A stretch of DNA of 64,000 nt from Mucilaginibacter sp. SMC90 (GCF_022811725.1 NZ_CP094527.1:7750001-7814000); one strand, 5' to 3'; counted from the first letter of the stretch, positions 37,004 to 46,864 are shown. The notes: a model not told the origin generated them from the sequence alone. Program-made: numbers and translations.

Positions 37004-37103
37004 ACGCGAGAAAGAACGCCTGCTACTAACTTAACCAACATTCAAAAAACAATAAAAATAAAACTGCAACTGCTTCTGCAACTGCAACTCTAAAAAGGGG
37101 CAA

Positions 37104-38060
37104 ATGAAAATACCTGAACATATAGCAAACGCCAACGGCAAAACACTTTTTTCTTTTGAATTGATCCCGCCTTTAAAGGGGCAGAGCATCCAGGGCATTT
37201 ACAACGCTATCGATCCATTGATGGAGTTTAAACCTCCGTTCATTGATGTTACCACCCTGCGCGAGGATTTTATTTACAAGCAGCACCCAACCGGTTTGCT
37301 CGAAAAACTATCTTACCGCAAACGCCCCGGCACCATTGCCATTTGTGCGGCTATCATGAATAAGTACAAGGTTGATACTGTGCCTCATCTCCTTTGCGGC
37401 GGTTTTACCAAAGACGAAACCGAGAACGCGCTTATTGAGCTGGAATTTTTAGGAATCGAGAACGTATTAGTATTACGTGGCGACGCAAGGCTTGGTGACT
37501 CATCTTTTGTGCCCACTCCCAACGGTCATTGTTACGCCACTGAATTACTGCAGCAGGTGGTAAACCTTAATAACGGTATTTACCTGCACGAAGATCATGG
37601 CAATACGGTCAAAACAAATTTCTGCATAGGTGTTGCCGGTTATCCTGAAAAGCATTTTGAGGCCCCTAACCTCAAAACCGATTTCAAATACCTCAAACAA
37701 AAGGTAGAGATGGGTGCGCAATTTATTGTAACCCAGATGTTTTTTGACATTGACAAATACAAAGAATTTGTGAACGGCTGCCGGGCCAATGGCATCAACG
37801 TGCCTATTATTCCGGGATTAAAGCCGATCACCTCATCAAAGCAACTGGTTACATTATCAAAAACCTTCCATATCGATATCCCTGAAGATCTGAGCGATGC
37901 TATCCATGCTTGTGAAAACGAAAAAGCGGTAAAAGAGGTTGGTATTGAATGGATGATCAACCAGTGTAAAGAGCTGATCGCCTTTGGCGCGCCGGTGCTA
38001 CATTTTTACACCATGAGTAATGCAGGGCCTACTAAAAGGATTGCCGAGGCGATATTTTAG
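37104..38060 (+). CDS. metF: Methylenetetrahydrofolate reductase
   Basis: This 318-residue FAD-dependent TIM barrel reduces 5,10-methylene-THF to 5-methyl-THF for MetH. Visible MetF segments include SFELIPPLKGQS at the start, LVLRGDARLGD-like (NVLVLRGDARLG) for FAD binding, GVAGYPEKHFEAPN, and QFIVTQMFFD near the C-terminal half. It is separated from metH only by the IVP gene, so the methionine cycle genes probably share the SAM riboswitch. Confidence 0.96.
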   Translation: MKIPEHIANANGKTLFSFELIPPLKGQSIQGIYNAIDPLMEFKPPFIDVTTLREDFIYKQHPTGLLEKLSYRKRPGTIAICAAIMNKYKVDTVPHLLCGGFTKDETENALIELEFLGIENVLVLRGDARLGDSSFVPTPNGHCYATELLQQVVNLNNGIYLHEDHGNTVKTNFCIGVAGYPEKHFEAPNLKTDFKYLKQKVEMGAQFIVTQMFFDIDKYKEFVNGCRANGINVPIIPGLKPITSSKQLVTLSKTFHIDIPEDLSDAIHACENEKAVKEVGIEWMINQCKELIAFGAPVLHFYTMSNAGPTKRIAEAIF

Positions 38061-38117
38061 TCAGAGCAGGCTTATTAGTTAAAAGTGGCTCAAACAAACG
38101 GGTTGAAAGTTATCCTA

Positions 38118-38864
38118 TTATTTAACTTTCAACCCAATAAGTGAACAATCTATATCATCACCTACCTTAACATTCTTACCAAGAACCTGAGTGTTGCCAT
38201 AATTCATATATCCTACCTTAACCTTGAAAAAGCCATTTTGGGGGCTATTGATAACATATTTTTCTACTATTTTGCCCTTCATCAATAAATCTTTTTGGGG
38301 ATTAAATATCCACTCCACTTTTGGACACATGTACTCAAAGACATTTCTATCCCCGTCACTATCATCAACGGGCATGTATATCGAAATTTCATCACCAACC
38401 TTGAATTTATTGTAAGTTTTGAACGCATCCTCTTTTTGTTTTTTATCACATTCAATGATCAGCGTCCAATAAGCTTTATATCCTTCAACTTGTTTATTAA
38501 CATCAATATTTTTATGATTAAGGCTTCGATGCAACGAGGTCAAAATTATTGACGACATATCGTCCGCACTATGAATATCTAATGAATTGAAGTACTTTGT
38601 TAAGGCAGCATCCCTTCCCCCTCTAATCCAATTGTTTCTAATCCACAAGCCGGTTTTAAAATGCTGTTCGGCAACCGCTTTTTCTTCAGGCAGTTTTTTA
38701 AACTCGTACAATTCGATTTTTGACAGATTTTGTTTGAGACACAAAATAGCTTCATTCAAGTTTTTGGGTAAGCTATTTTGAGCATGAGAATTTGCCGGAG
38801 ACAGGCAAATCATTAAAATGGCAAAACAAATTACAGTGCTTATTATTTTACATGCCGGTTTCAT
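38118..38864 (-). CDS. Hypothetical exported protein
   Basis: This 248-residue protein has a signal peptide (residues 1 to about 28, ending NSHAQ). The mature part is mixed alpha then beta: a helical region (about 30-140) and a C-terminal part with VGDEISIYMPVDDSDGDRN and KVKVGYMNYG that looks beta-rich. I do not recognise the family. It is convergent with metF. Confidence 0.55.
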   Translation of the reverse strand: MKPACKIISTVICFAILMICLSPANSHAQNSLPKNLNEAILCLKQNLSKIELYEFKKLPEEKAVAEQHFKTGLWIRNNWIRGGRDAALTKYFNSLDIHSADDMSSIILTSLHRSLNHKNIDVNKQVEGYKAYWTLIIECDKKQKEDAFKTYNKFKVGDEISIYMPVDDSDGDRNVFEYMCPKVEWIFNPQKDLLMKGKIVEKYVINSPQNGFFKVKVGYMNYGNTQVLGKNVKVGDDIDCSLIGLKVK

Positions 38865-39048
38865 AGTATGTTAAAACTAATTATTATTGCCGATAATCAT
38901 TCGGGTAATAGTACTCTTTTTATCAGAGCAGTTTACATACTCTAAAATACAACAAGGCTTTTCTCCGTTTTCCTGCCCAAACCGTTGACCCTGTTGTGAT
39001 TGATAAATTAAAATATTTACTTTTAGTTATCAAATCCAACGTCTGCCT

Positions 39049-39606
39049 ATGGATACCTTTAGTCACATCAAGGCTGTTATCAGCATTACATTAGGTCTTA
39101 GTATTACCCATCTGCTTAAAGGAGCAGCCAAGCAGATTCAGCACCCCGGCAGGGATAAACCTTATTGGGTCCACAATTTGTGGACACTTTACCTTTTTAT
39201 TTTATTGCTGCATTTTTGGTGGTGGGAAATCAATCTGCATGAAATAAAGCATTGGCTTTTTGCCGAATACTTTTTCATCATCATATACATAGTAACCTAT
39301 TACAGCGTTTGCGCGCTGCTATATCCTGATGACCTGAAAGATTACCAGGGTTACAAGGACTACTTTTATTCGCGGCGGAAATGGATTTTTGGCATCTTAG
39401 GTGCAAGTTACCTGCTTGATCTTATCGATACCGAGATAAAAGGGGCCACATATGTACACCACTATAATATCGAATATCCAATCCGCAATATCAGTCATTT
39501 CATATTATGTATGATTGCTATAAAGGTAGAGAACCGGAATTTCCACGCAGTTTTGGTGATCCTGTTTATCCTTTATGAAGCGTCGTACATTCTGAGGCTC
39601 TTTTAA
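39049..39606 (+). CDS. Hypothetical membrane protein
   Basis: This is a 185-residue protein with about five hydrophobic helices (ITLGLSITHLLKG, LFILLLHFWWW, YFFIIIYIVTYYSV and two more near the C-terminus) and short polar loops. No enzymatic motif is visible. Similar small membrane proteins are frequent in Bacteroidota and are usually unannotated. Confidence 0.55.
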   Translation: MDTFSHIKAVISITLGLSITHLLKGAAKQIQHPGRDKPYWVHNLWTLYLFILLLHFWWWEINLHEIKHWLFAEYFFIIIYIVTYYSVCALLYPDDLKDYQGYKDYFYSRRKWIFGILGASYLLDLIDTEIKGATYVHHYNIEYPIRNISHFILCMIAIKVENRNFHAVLVILFILYEASYILRLF

Positions 39607-39666
39607 AAAGCACCAATAAGAGGGTGCCGACATGCAACGGCACCCTCATCCCCGTACACATACAGG

Positions 39667-41505
39667 TTACTTGCAAAAGATAACCTGGTTCGTTTTTGCC
39701 CAGTCGTTACTTTCGCCGGTAGTTAATTTGCGATAAGTTGTCAGGGTTAGGCTATAAGCACATGAGGGCCATGCGCTGAAAGGAGGAGTTAAAACAAATG
39801 GGGCTGGCGCGGCCAGGTTAAACTTTTTGGCGTCACCGCGCGGAACTGTTCCACTGGGTAAGCCATTTACCGTGCCGGTAGCGTTTGACCATACACCCAG
39901 CGACCAGCTGGCAATCAGCTCATGATCTACAGTGTAATCGGCATGTGCAGCTCCACCCACCGGGGTACAGCCGCTGCCTCCGCCGGCAAAAAGTTCTTCC
40001 AGTTTAAGCAGGCTCACCTCATTCCAGTTGTTCACATAGATCTTACCGATAAGCGATTGCGTATTAAGGTTAGGCGAGCCTGGGTTAGCCGGGTCATCGG
40101 TAGTTTGGAATTGGATATATAGCATTCTGCCGTTTTTCTGATTGGCCGCAGGTACTGCTAACCCCGGGGTTAACCCGGCGCTTGCGTCGCCTCCGCCAAT
40201 AATGGTAACAGTATTTAAATAAAACAGCGAGCCATAAAAGCCATTATCAAGCGCAGGCTGATCAACCCGCACCCAGCCATTAGCATCCGGGTGCAGCACA
40301 TGATCAGGGATTGCATTAGGGTAATTATCAGCAGGGATGCTATCGGGCACCGAAGCTGCTTGGTTAATATCTATCACTACATTCTGAAACGCAGTAGTAC
40401 CATTCCAGGTGATTTGCCGGGTGGCAACTTTTAAAGCCGTTGTTTCCATCTGGGCGGTAGTTACAGGATTAAAACTTACATTATCGGTCGAAAACAAAAA
40501 GCGGTAATAAAGCGGACTGCCAGGTGCTGAAGGGACTTTCTTGGTGGCATAGCCCCCAAGCTTTACCGAACCAAAGAAACCATAACCAGTACCACCTGCT
40601 CCAAATTTGCCGGTGAGGGTTTTACCGCTGCCGTCAATGTCAGATGTAATGCTGAAATTCCCCACTGAAGTAAACCATGGTGTATCGCTGGTAATGATAC
40701 CGCCACCTTTAATGCAAAGTTTTACACAAAAACAGTTATTGGCATTGTGCCTGTCGTTCTGGCGGCCACGGGTACGATCTTCGGCCAGCAGGACGGTGCC
40801 CGACGAACTTTCAACCCTGAAATAGTAATCAGGCCCGGCAGGCCATTCAACATTTAGCCATGGCAATAAGGTTTTCCGGAAATTGTCGCCGGGGTATACG
40901 ATAGTGAATTTGCCGTTGTTGTCGGTATAGGCATTGCCTAAATAGTCATCTTGCAGCAGGTCTACATCATAGGCAAAAACCTTAACGCCGGGAATTGGCT
41001 TTTGGGTTTCACAATCGTTTACATAACCGCAAACCACCCAGATATCCAGCAGGGTAAGGATGCGGCAAAACCATTTGGAATCTATTTTATAATCAAATCT
41101 TGCATATTGAGCATTTTCCTGGGTGCTTTTATACAGGGGTTGCAGCGTGGTAATATGAAACTGCAATGCCGGGCCTTTTTTAGGCAGCGGGATTTTGAAG
41201 GGCACGTTGCCACAATACCAGTCCACATCGATACTGCCACCCTCATAACCAGATTTAGCGCCATCAATTTCTATAGTAAAATCGCCGCTCTCTTGCACGT
41301 CGGCCTGGGTAATGAACAGTCGTTCCTTTGCTTTCAGCTCTTCATCGTTTACCTGGTGAAAGGTTTGTTTGGGATCGGCGACGGCAAGCCGGGTTTCGTT
41401 TTGCTGATCGGCGGTGCGATAAACTTTTACCGCTGTCCCCGCAACAGGCAGTTCGCAGTCTGAGCATAATAAACCGCGTAGGTTCCCTTTAATAATGTAG
41501 TTCAT
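39667..41505 (-). CDS. Large hypothetical protein with carboxypeptidase-regulatory-like domain
   Basis: The 612-residue protein has no obvious signal peptide. Near residue 158 a transthyretin/carboxypeptidase-regulatory-like segment reads CGYVNDCETQKPIPGVKVFAY followed by TDNNGKFTIVYPG. The N-terminus (GLLCSDCELPVAGTAVKVY) is a second similar beta-sandwich. The C-terminal half is glycine-rich and beta-rich with FGAGGTGYGFFGSVKLGG. It contains at least a dozen cysteines, unusual for a cytoplasmic protein. Function is unknown; it may be exported by a non-classical route (inference). Confidence 0.6.
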   Translation of the reverse strand: MNYIIKGNLRGLLCSDCELPVAGTAVKVYRTADQQNETRLAVADPKQTFHQVNDEELKAKERLFITQADVQESGDFTIEIDGAKSGYEGGSIDVDWYCGNVPFKIPLPKKGPALQFHITTLQPLYKSTQENAQYARFDYKIDSKWFCRILTLLDIWVVCGYVNDCETQKPIPGVKVFAYDVDLLQDDYLGNAYTDNNGKFTIVYPGDNFRKTLLPWLNVEWPAGPDYYFRVESSSGTVLLAEDRTRGRQNDRHNANNCFCVKLCIKGGGIITSDTPWFTSVGNFSITSDIDGSGKTLTGKFGAGGTGYGFFGSVKLGGYATKKVPSAPGSPLYYRFLFSTDNVSFNPVTTAQMETTALKVATRQITWNGTTAFQNVVIDINQAASVPDSIPADNYPNAIPDHVLHPDANGWVRVDQPALDNGFYGSLFYLNTVTIIGGGDASAGLTPGLAVPAANQKNGRMLYIQFQTTDDPANPGSPNLNTQSLIGKIYVNNWNEVSLLKLEELFAGGGSGCTPVGGAAHADYTVDHELIASWSLGVWSNATGTVNGLPSGTVPRGDAKKFNLAAPAPFVLTPPFSAWPSCAYSLTLTTYRKLTTGESNDWAKTNQVIFCK

Positions 41506-42174
41506 AAGTTTTTGATTAGTATTTGTACCGGCTTACTCTTTAAACTGGATTTTCAGCATACTCCACCGCAAGCAGCTGAGTACAGCTTATTTGCTGAGTC
41601 AAAGTTTGGGCAAAACCGGTACGCAATCAACGTTGCCACTACGCTATTATAACCTGTAACTGTACGCTATTTAACAGCGTACCCTCAACATAAATGAGGC
41701 GTAGAACTACGCTTAGGAAATACGTATAAAACAACTGCTCCTTTCAGGCCAAAGGGAATACGCCTTATAAATCTTGTTTGTTGCAGGTATAAAGCGCCGC
41801 CTGATTTTTGCCCTGTTTAACTATGCTTTTAAAAGCTGCGCAAAAACCAGCAACCGCCATATTAATATTACAAAAACAGTATAATAAATAATACTTATAT
41901 TAATACAAGCACCCGGCCGTTGAAGCGTCTTATTTACACGGAAAAAGCAAAAAACAACACCTGTTTTAAGCCACGTAAGATTACAGTTTCTGATACGTAA
42001 AAACACGCATAATAAACCCGTAATAAAACGGAACAAAAACACAAATACCTATAAATCAATAATTTAAAAACTCAAAAAAAGACCGCAATATGCCAAGTAA
42101 CCGGAGCTATGATTGAAAGAGTTACATATTAGCATTAGTTTTATACAATAAATCCCTACACGCTATTATTTTTT
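41506..42174. other. Long intergenic region without a recognisable gene
   Basis: About 670 bp between divergent hypothetical genes. Only small palindromes were seen, such as GTACGCT...AGCGTAC near 41666 and GCGTAG...CTACGC near 41700. The left part is mixed and the right part is A-rich. It may hold promoters for both neighbours. Confidence 0.5.
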
Positions 42175-42666
42175 ATGGAAACACAAGAAAGAAAACCTTC
42201 ATCACCTATTACCGGCCAGGAAGGCGCACCAATTGAACTTGATTTAGCTGCACAATGGACTGAAAACCACAGACACCGCAATCCTAAAGATATAATATCA
42301 CAATTTTTTGGTCGCGAAATATTAAATACAATACTTAACCAGCCCGATTGCATGGGTATCCGTATTTATTATGCAAATGATCAAAGGCTGAACAGCTGGC
42401 AAAAATTCTGGATAGCAATAAGCAATTTTTTATTATCTGTAATTGCCAACGTTGGCGGACAACAGCATTTTATTATCACCGGGGTTCTTGAAACAGGCGA
42501 AGATCAGCTCCCTGATGATACGGCACCAAAAGCAAAAGCTCCTGAAGGAGTACAAACGTTTTCCTTGATGTCTGCCGCAACGTCTAATATACTTGGAGAG
42601 CAATCTTATCCTTGTCCTGGCTCAACCGGTTGCCCACAAAACAAGCTTACAGGGAAAACCGAATAG
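42175..42666 (+). CDS. Hypothetical protein
   Basis: This 163-residue soluble protein begins METQERKPSSPITGQEG. A helical middle (PKDIISQFFGREILNTILN) and MGIRIYYANDQRLNSW resemble a small family common in Bacteroidota. The C-terminal tail carries CPGSTGCP. It is first in a putative unit with a membrane protein, histidine kinase and response regulator, with short gaps between them. The role is unknown. Confidence 0.6.
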   Translation: METQERKPSSPITGQEGAPIELDLAAQWTENHRHRNPKDIISQFFGREILNTILNQPDCMGIRIYYANDQRLNSWQKFWIAISNFLLSVIANVGGQQHFIITGVLETGEDQLPDDTAPKAKAPEGVQTFSLMSAATSNILGEQSYPCPGSTGCPQNKLTGKTE

Positions 42667-42685
42667 CAAAACAGCAAACTTTAGC

Positions 42686-43318
42686 ATGTCTTTAGATTAT
42701 ACATTTGATCTTGTTTCCATTTTATCTGGTTTCTTACCGGTATTAGCCGCTTTGTATAATCGTAAGTTACTGGATAAGGTGTTAAAGACAGCTGCTGTTT
42801 TTTTTTTAATCTCATGCTTTTTTGACCCAGCCACCTGGCTTGCCGCTAAAGCTGGGTTAAAAAACAATATGCCATTCTTTCATTTGTACAACCTGCTTAG
42901 TATCCTATTTTTTTCAGCGATATACTATCAACTATTTGTTAATAGTTTACAAAAAAAAATAACCTTATCATTAGGAGCCGTTACACTTTTAATTTTGTTA
43001 ATATACAATTCCAATATATTTGAGTACCCATCTGTATCAAACACCGCTTTAGGTATATTTTTAATCATTTTATCATTAATATACTTTTACCAGCTCTTAA
43101 ACCCACAGGAATTTGTACATATCGAGAAGCAGGGACCTTTCTGGATTAATGCGGGAGTTTTATTTTATTCGGCAGTTAATATTTTCCTATTCATGCTATT
43201 AGACCGTATACCAAAAGCGCAACAACATAACTATTACATGATCCATAGCGTTACGAATATTATAGCTAATATATTATATTCGATAGGTTTACTCTGCAAA
43301 CCACAAAAAACATCATAA
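42686..43318 (+). CDS. Seven-helix membrane protein
   Basis: This protein of about 210 residues has six or seven hydrophobic segments and few charged residues. The start was set at MSLDYTFDLVSIL; the longer ORF overlaps the previous gene by 74 bp and its extra N-terminus is the antifamily frame of that gene. It resembles 7TM sensor-like proteins with no catalytic motif. It lies 24 bp before a histidine kinase and may supply the sensory input (inference). Confidence 0.6.
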   Translation: MSLDYTFDLVSILSGFLPVLAALYNRKLLDKVLKTAAVFFLISCFFDPATWLAAKAGLKNNMPFFHLYNLLSILFFSAIYYQLFVNSLQKKITLSLGAVTLLILLIYNSNIFEYPSVSNTALGIFLIILSLIYFYQLLNPQEFVHIEKQGPFWINAGVLFYSAVNIFLFMLLDRIPKAQQHNYYMIHSVTNIIANILYSIGLLCKPQKTS

Positions 43319-43342
43319 ATTTAGGTTTGTATATAATATATT

Positions 43343-44143
43343 ATGTATAACAGTCCAATCCTACAGGTATCTGAAAACGGCCTCATCCCTGTTCTCATCA
43401 TCGGCACACTTGTGGTGGTTGTATTGATTATTTTTTTATTCTTCTTCGTAATCGTATATCAGCGGAGAATGCTAAAAAACCAGGCAGAGTTGCGCGCTTT
43501 GCATGATGCCCGGCAAACCGACCTTATGACCGCCGTTTTTGAAACCCAGGAAAGTGAACGCAGGCGATTGGCCGAAGACCTGCATGACAGTGTTGGCCAG
43601 GTACTTTCGGCTATAAAGCTTAACCTGCACCGGCTTGATAAAAACTGTGTAAATGAACTAACCCAACCTCTGCTTTTGGATACGCGCAAACTGGCCGATG
43701 AATGTATCCAGGAGATCAGGAATATCATCCAAAACGTACTGCCCCCTATCCTTACCGATTATGGCTTGCTGGTTGCGGTGGAGGCGCTATGTACCAAGGT
43801 TGAAAACAATACGCATATCAAAGTTAAATTCACAAAAAACTTTGCCGATAAACGCTTCCCAAATGAAATTGAGCTGGCGCTTTACCGCATAGCCCAGGAG
43901 CTTTTTGGCAATGCAATCAAGCACTCGGAGGCTACTGTCATCAACCTTAATATGGCCTTAGAAGCTGGCTATCTTGTTATGGAATTTAAGGATAATGGCA
44001 AGGGCTTTAATATGGGTGATATTAAGCAGGGTTTTGGCCTTAAAAATTTACAAAGCCGCGTGCAACTCATTAACGGCGAAATAAATACGTACAGCAAACC
44101 GCTTAGCGGAGCAATAACAATCATTAAATTAAAAGTAGTATAG
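43343..44143 (+). CDS. Sensor histidine kinase, NarL/LiaS (HisKA_3) type
   Basis: This 266-residue membrane kinase has one N-terminal transmembrane helix (about 14-38) and no sensor domain. The phosphoacceptor His is in RRRLAEDLHDSVGQ. The GHKL domain has AQELFGNAIKHS, DNGKGFN and QGFGLKNL. It likely phosphorylates the response regulator that starts about 50 bp downstream. It follows a 7TM protein that could pass on the signal. Confidence 0.9.
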   Translation: MYNSPILQVSENGLIPVLIIGTLVVVVLIIFLFFFVIVYQRRMLKNQAELRALHDARQTDLMTAVFETQESERRRLAEDLHDSVGQVLSAIKLNLHRLDKNCVNELTQPLLLDTRKLADECIQEIRNIIQNVLPPILTDYGLLVAVEALCTKVENNTHIKVKFTKNFADKRFPNEIELALYRIAQELFGNAIKHSEATVINLNMALEAGYLVMEFKDNGKGFNMGDIKQGFGLKNLQSRVQLINGEINTYSKPLSGAITIIKLKVV

Positions 44144-44193
44144 TTAAGATCAATAGTCTATATTTATTGATTATTTGAATTTTGCAACCACCT

Positions 44194-44850
44194 ATGGGCC
44201 CAATTAAATTAGGTATAGTAGACGACCATAAAATTTTCAGAAATGGTTTAAAAGCTACCCTTGAAGATTGCGGAGATTTTGAGCTGCTGCTTGAAGCTTC
44301 GAACGGAAAGGAATTGATAGGGTTATTGACCGACAAAATCCCTGACGTTATATTGATGGATATTAAAATGCCTGAGATGGATGGTATCCAAACCGCGGCT
44401 TATGTTCATCAGCATTTTAAGGATATCAAGATCCTGGCCTTATCAATGTTTAATGAGGACAAATATATTGTAGACATGATGAAGGCCGGCGCATCGGGCT
44501 ATTTGCTTAAAAATGCCGAACCGGAAGAAATTATTGAAGCAGTATCAACTGTTTACAACAAGGGGTTCTACTTTAATGAACATCTTTCCATAACCCTGAT
44601 TAAACAGCTGGTGGGCAATGATCAGGTTGATAATATGCCCAACAATAAAGCCGATCTTAATGAACGCGAAATTGAAGTGCTTAAACTGGTTTGCCAGGAG
44701 TGCTCCAACCAGGAGATAGCAGATAAAATTTTCCTGAGTGTACGTACTGTTGAAGGTTACCGTGCAAGGCTGTTTGAAAAAACCGGATCAAAGAACCTGG
44801 TCGGGCTGGTTATTTATGCCATTAAGCGAGGCATTATCAATGTAACGTGA
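44194..44850 (+). CDS. NarL/FixJ-type response regulator
   Basis: This 218-residue regulator has a receiver domain with the acidic pair in GIVDDHKIF and the phosphorylated Asp in DVILMDIKMPEMDG. The C-terminal LuxR-type helix-turn-helix has LNEREIEVLKLVCQECSNQEIA and VRTVEGYRARL. It is paired with the kinase at 43343. The start was set at MGPIKLG; a TTG at 44182 adds four residues. Confidence 0.92.
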   Translation: MGPIKLGIVDDHKIFRNGLKATLEDCGDFELLLEASNGKELIGLLTDKIPDVILMDIKMPEMDGIQTAAYVHQHFKDIKILALSMFNEDKYIVDMMKAGASGYLLKNAEPEEIIEAVSTVYNKGFYFNEHLSITLIKQLVGNDQVDNMPNNKADLNEREIEVLKLVCQECSNQEIADKIFLSVRTVEGYRARLFEKTGSKNLVGLVIYAIKRGIINVT

Positions 44851-44852
44851 TG

Positions 44853-44943
44853 TTAGTCTCAAGTCTTTAGTTCTAAGTATGAAGTCAGAATCGGGAAAGC
44901 AACCATAACTCAGGACTTTTGACTTACGACTTCTGACTCCCAA
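44853..44943. repeat. Imperfect inverted spacer between response regulator and AraC genes
   Basis: AAGTCTTTAG and GAAGTCAGAAT on the left face GACTTTTGACTT and GACTTCTGACTCC on the right, giving repeated complementary AGTC words. It lies between convergent genes. Confidence 0.5.
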
Positions 44944-45837
44944 CTACGCCGATAGCTTCTTATCGCCTGCCAGGTTGCGCATAAACCTTTTGCGGTAATT
45001 GAGCGGGCTCAGGTTCATTTTGGCTTTAAACATTTTATAAAAGTGCGATACATCTCCAAAGCCGCTCTCAAATGAAATTTCTGAAATAGGCTTATCCGTT
45101 TGTACCAGTTGCTGTATGGCATAATTAAGGCGGTACTCAATTATAGTTTCCATAAACGTTTTGCGGGTAACTTTTTTAAAGTATTTGCAAAATGCATTCG
45201 GCGTCATATTGGCAATACTGGCCGCTTTATCTAACGATACGTGTTTTCTGAAATTTTCAACCAAATAAGCAAAAACGGGGTTGATCCGCTCGCGTTCGGT
45301 ATTGGAACGCTCACCTATGATCCGGTGCTGATCGAGCAACACATATTCATCTGACGAAGCCATACGATGCAGCACTTCCAGCAGACCTATCAGCATCCTG
45401 AAATTACTTTTTTCCTCAACCAGGCTTAGCAACAGCTTTTTAACCTCGGTCCGCGTTTCGCCATAAAATGACACCCCGCAACCGCTTTGCTGAAAAAGCT
45501 TTTTAATTAACTGCAGCTCAAATTTGTTAAAAAACTCCTCGCCTAAAAATGCGTCATTAAACTGGATCACCACTGCGCATGCTTCGCGGAGCACAGTTTC
45601 ATTGGGTTCAAGCTTCCAGCAGTGTGGCAGGTTAGGGCCAAGCAAAACCAAATCGCCGCACGCAAAATCCTCCATATGGCTGCCAACATAGCGCTTGCCA
45701 GTACCACTTATAATACACGTCAATTCATATTCTTCGTGAAAATGGTAAGGGGCATCAAATGCCAGCTTATCAAATTTCCGCACAAGAAATGATTGCGTAT
45801 TTGTAGGCTGAAGAACTTCGTACGACGCTTTTATCAT
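44944..45837 (-). CDS. AraC family transcriptional regulator
   Basis: The 297-residue regulator has an N-terminal cupin sensing domain (FHEEYELTCIISGTGKRYVG) and a C-terminal AraC DNA-binding domain: VSLDKAASIANMTPNAFCKYF, then PISEISFESGFGDVSHFYKMFK. It is divergent from the PhyH dioxygenase gene, which is the probable target. The ligand is unknown and may be a sugar or similar small molecule. Confidence 0.9.
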   Translation of the reverse strand: MIKASYEVLQPTNTQSFLVRKFDKLAFDAPYHFHEEYELTCIISGTGKRYVGSHMEDFACGDLVLLGPNLPHCWKLEPNETVLREACAVVIQFNDAFLGEEFFNKFELQLIKKLFQQSGCGVSFYGETRTEVKKLLLSLVEEKSNFRMLIGLLEVLHRMASSDEYVLLDQHRIIGERSNTERERINPVFAYLVENFRKHVSLDKAASIANMTPNAFCKYFKKVTRKTFMETIIEYRLNYAIQQLVQTDKPISEISFESGFGDVSHFYKMFKAKMNLSPLNYRKRFMRNLAGDKKLSA

Positions 45838-45961
45838 TGCATATTTTAACGTAAATAAAATTATAACTCAAATTACGGATAAAATCACCCATAAATGTAC
45901 CATTCATTTCATTTTTTTTCAACTAAAGTTAAGCTTACTTTGAAATATAAACCTAAAAACT

Positions 45962-46783
45962 ATGAAGACACAGATCGCTCATTTACCGTCACTTGATAAT
46001 TTTACAAAACTATCCAACCACAATATTAATGAATTTCGTGAAAAAGGCCATACCCTTGTACACGAAGTGCTTACAAAAAATGAAATTGATGCCTATCGCC
46101 CTATAATTGTTGGTGCAGCCGATAGGTACAATACCGAAAAGCGCAAACTGGAAGAACGGGATACCTACGGTAAGGCCTTTTTACAGATCATGAACCTTTG
46201 GCAGGTTGATGAAGATGTTAAAGCTTTTGTACTTTCAAAACGGCTGGCAAAAATTGCTGCCGACCTGATGGGGGTTGAAAACGTACGTATTTATCATGAC
46301 CAGGCCCTGTTTAAAGAACCTGGCGGCGGCCCCACGCCATGGCACCAGGATCAGTACTATTGGCCTATCGATACCAATAACACCGTAACCCTTTGGATGC
46401 CGCTGATTGATATTGATGTAAACATGGGGATGCTAACCTTTGCATCGGGCTCATATGTTAACGGGGCGGTATTTAACACCGAAATTTCTGACGAATCGGA
46501 ATCGGCATTTGATGATTACGTTAAAGAAAAAGGATTTGAAATAACCCGGGCCAACACCATGAAGGCCGGTGATGCTACCTGGCACCGGGGCTTTACTATT
46601 CATAATGCCCCCGGCAATAACTCAGATAAAATGCGTGAGGTCATGACCATAATTTACGTTGCCGACGGCGCACGCATCTCCCCTTATAAAAATGAATGGC
46701 AAAAAAAAGACCACCACAAATGGTTGATGGGCAAACCCATCGGCGAACTGATAGATTCGGAATTGAACCCGAAGGTGCTCTGA
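45962..46783 (+). CDS. Phytanoyl-CoA dioxygenase (PhyH) family protein
   Basis: This 273-residue Fe(II)/2-oxoglutarate oxygenase-like protein has the metal motif HxD in PWHQDQYYW (His128, Asp130). The distal part WHRGFTIHNAPGNN supplies the third His and the 2-oxoglutarate-binding residues. The substrate cannot be read; family members hydroxylate varied metabolites. It lies beside a divergent AraC regulator and convergent with the ergothioneine operon. Confidence 0.85.
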   Translation: MKTQIAHLPSLDNFTKLSNHNINEFREKGHTLVHEVLTKNEIDAYRPIIVGAADRYNTEKRKLEERDTYGKAFLQIMNLWQVDEDVKAFVLSKRLAKIAADLMGVENVRIYHDQALFKEPGGGPTPWHQDQYYWPIDTNNTVTLWMPLIDIDVNMGMLTFASGSYVNGAVFNTEISDESESAFDDYVKEKGFEITRANTMKAGDATWHRGFTIHNAPGNNSDKMREVMTIIYVADGARISPYKNEWQKKDHHKWLMGKPIGELIDSELNPKVL

Positions 46784-46804
46784 ACCGTTGATATTTTTTG
46801 ATTG

Positions 46805-46864
46805 CACTGATTACGTTGATTTTTCTGAGCTTTTTCAAGTATCAGTGAAATCAACGTAATCACT
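46805..46864. terminator. Long palindrome between convergent PhyH and egtD genes
   Basis: CTGATTACGTTGATTTTTCTGA faces TCAGTGAAATCAACGTAATCA, forming a near-perfect stem. It probably terminates both directions; the arms are text-like low-complexity words as in other spacers here. Confidence 0.65.
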
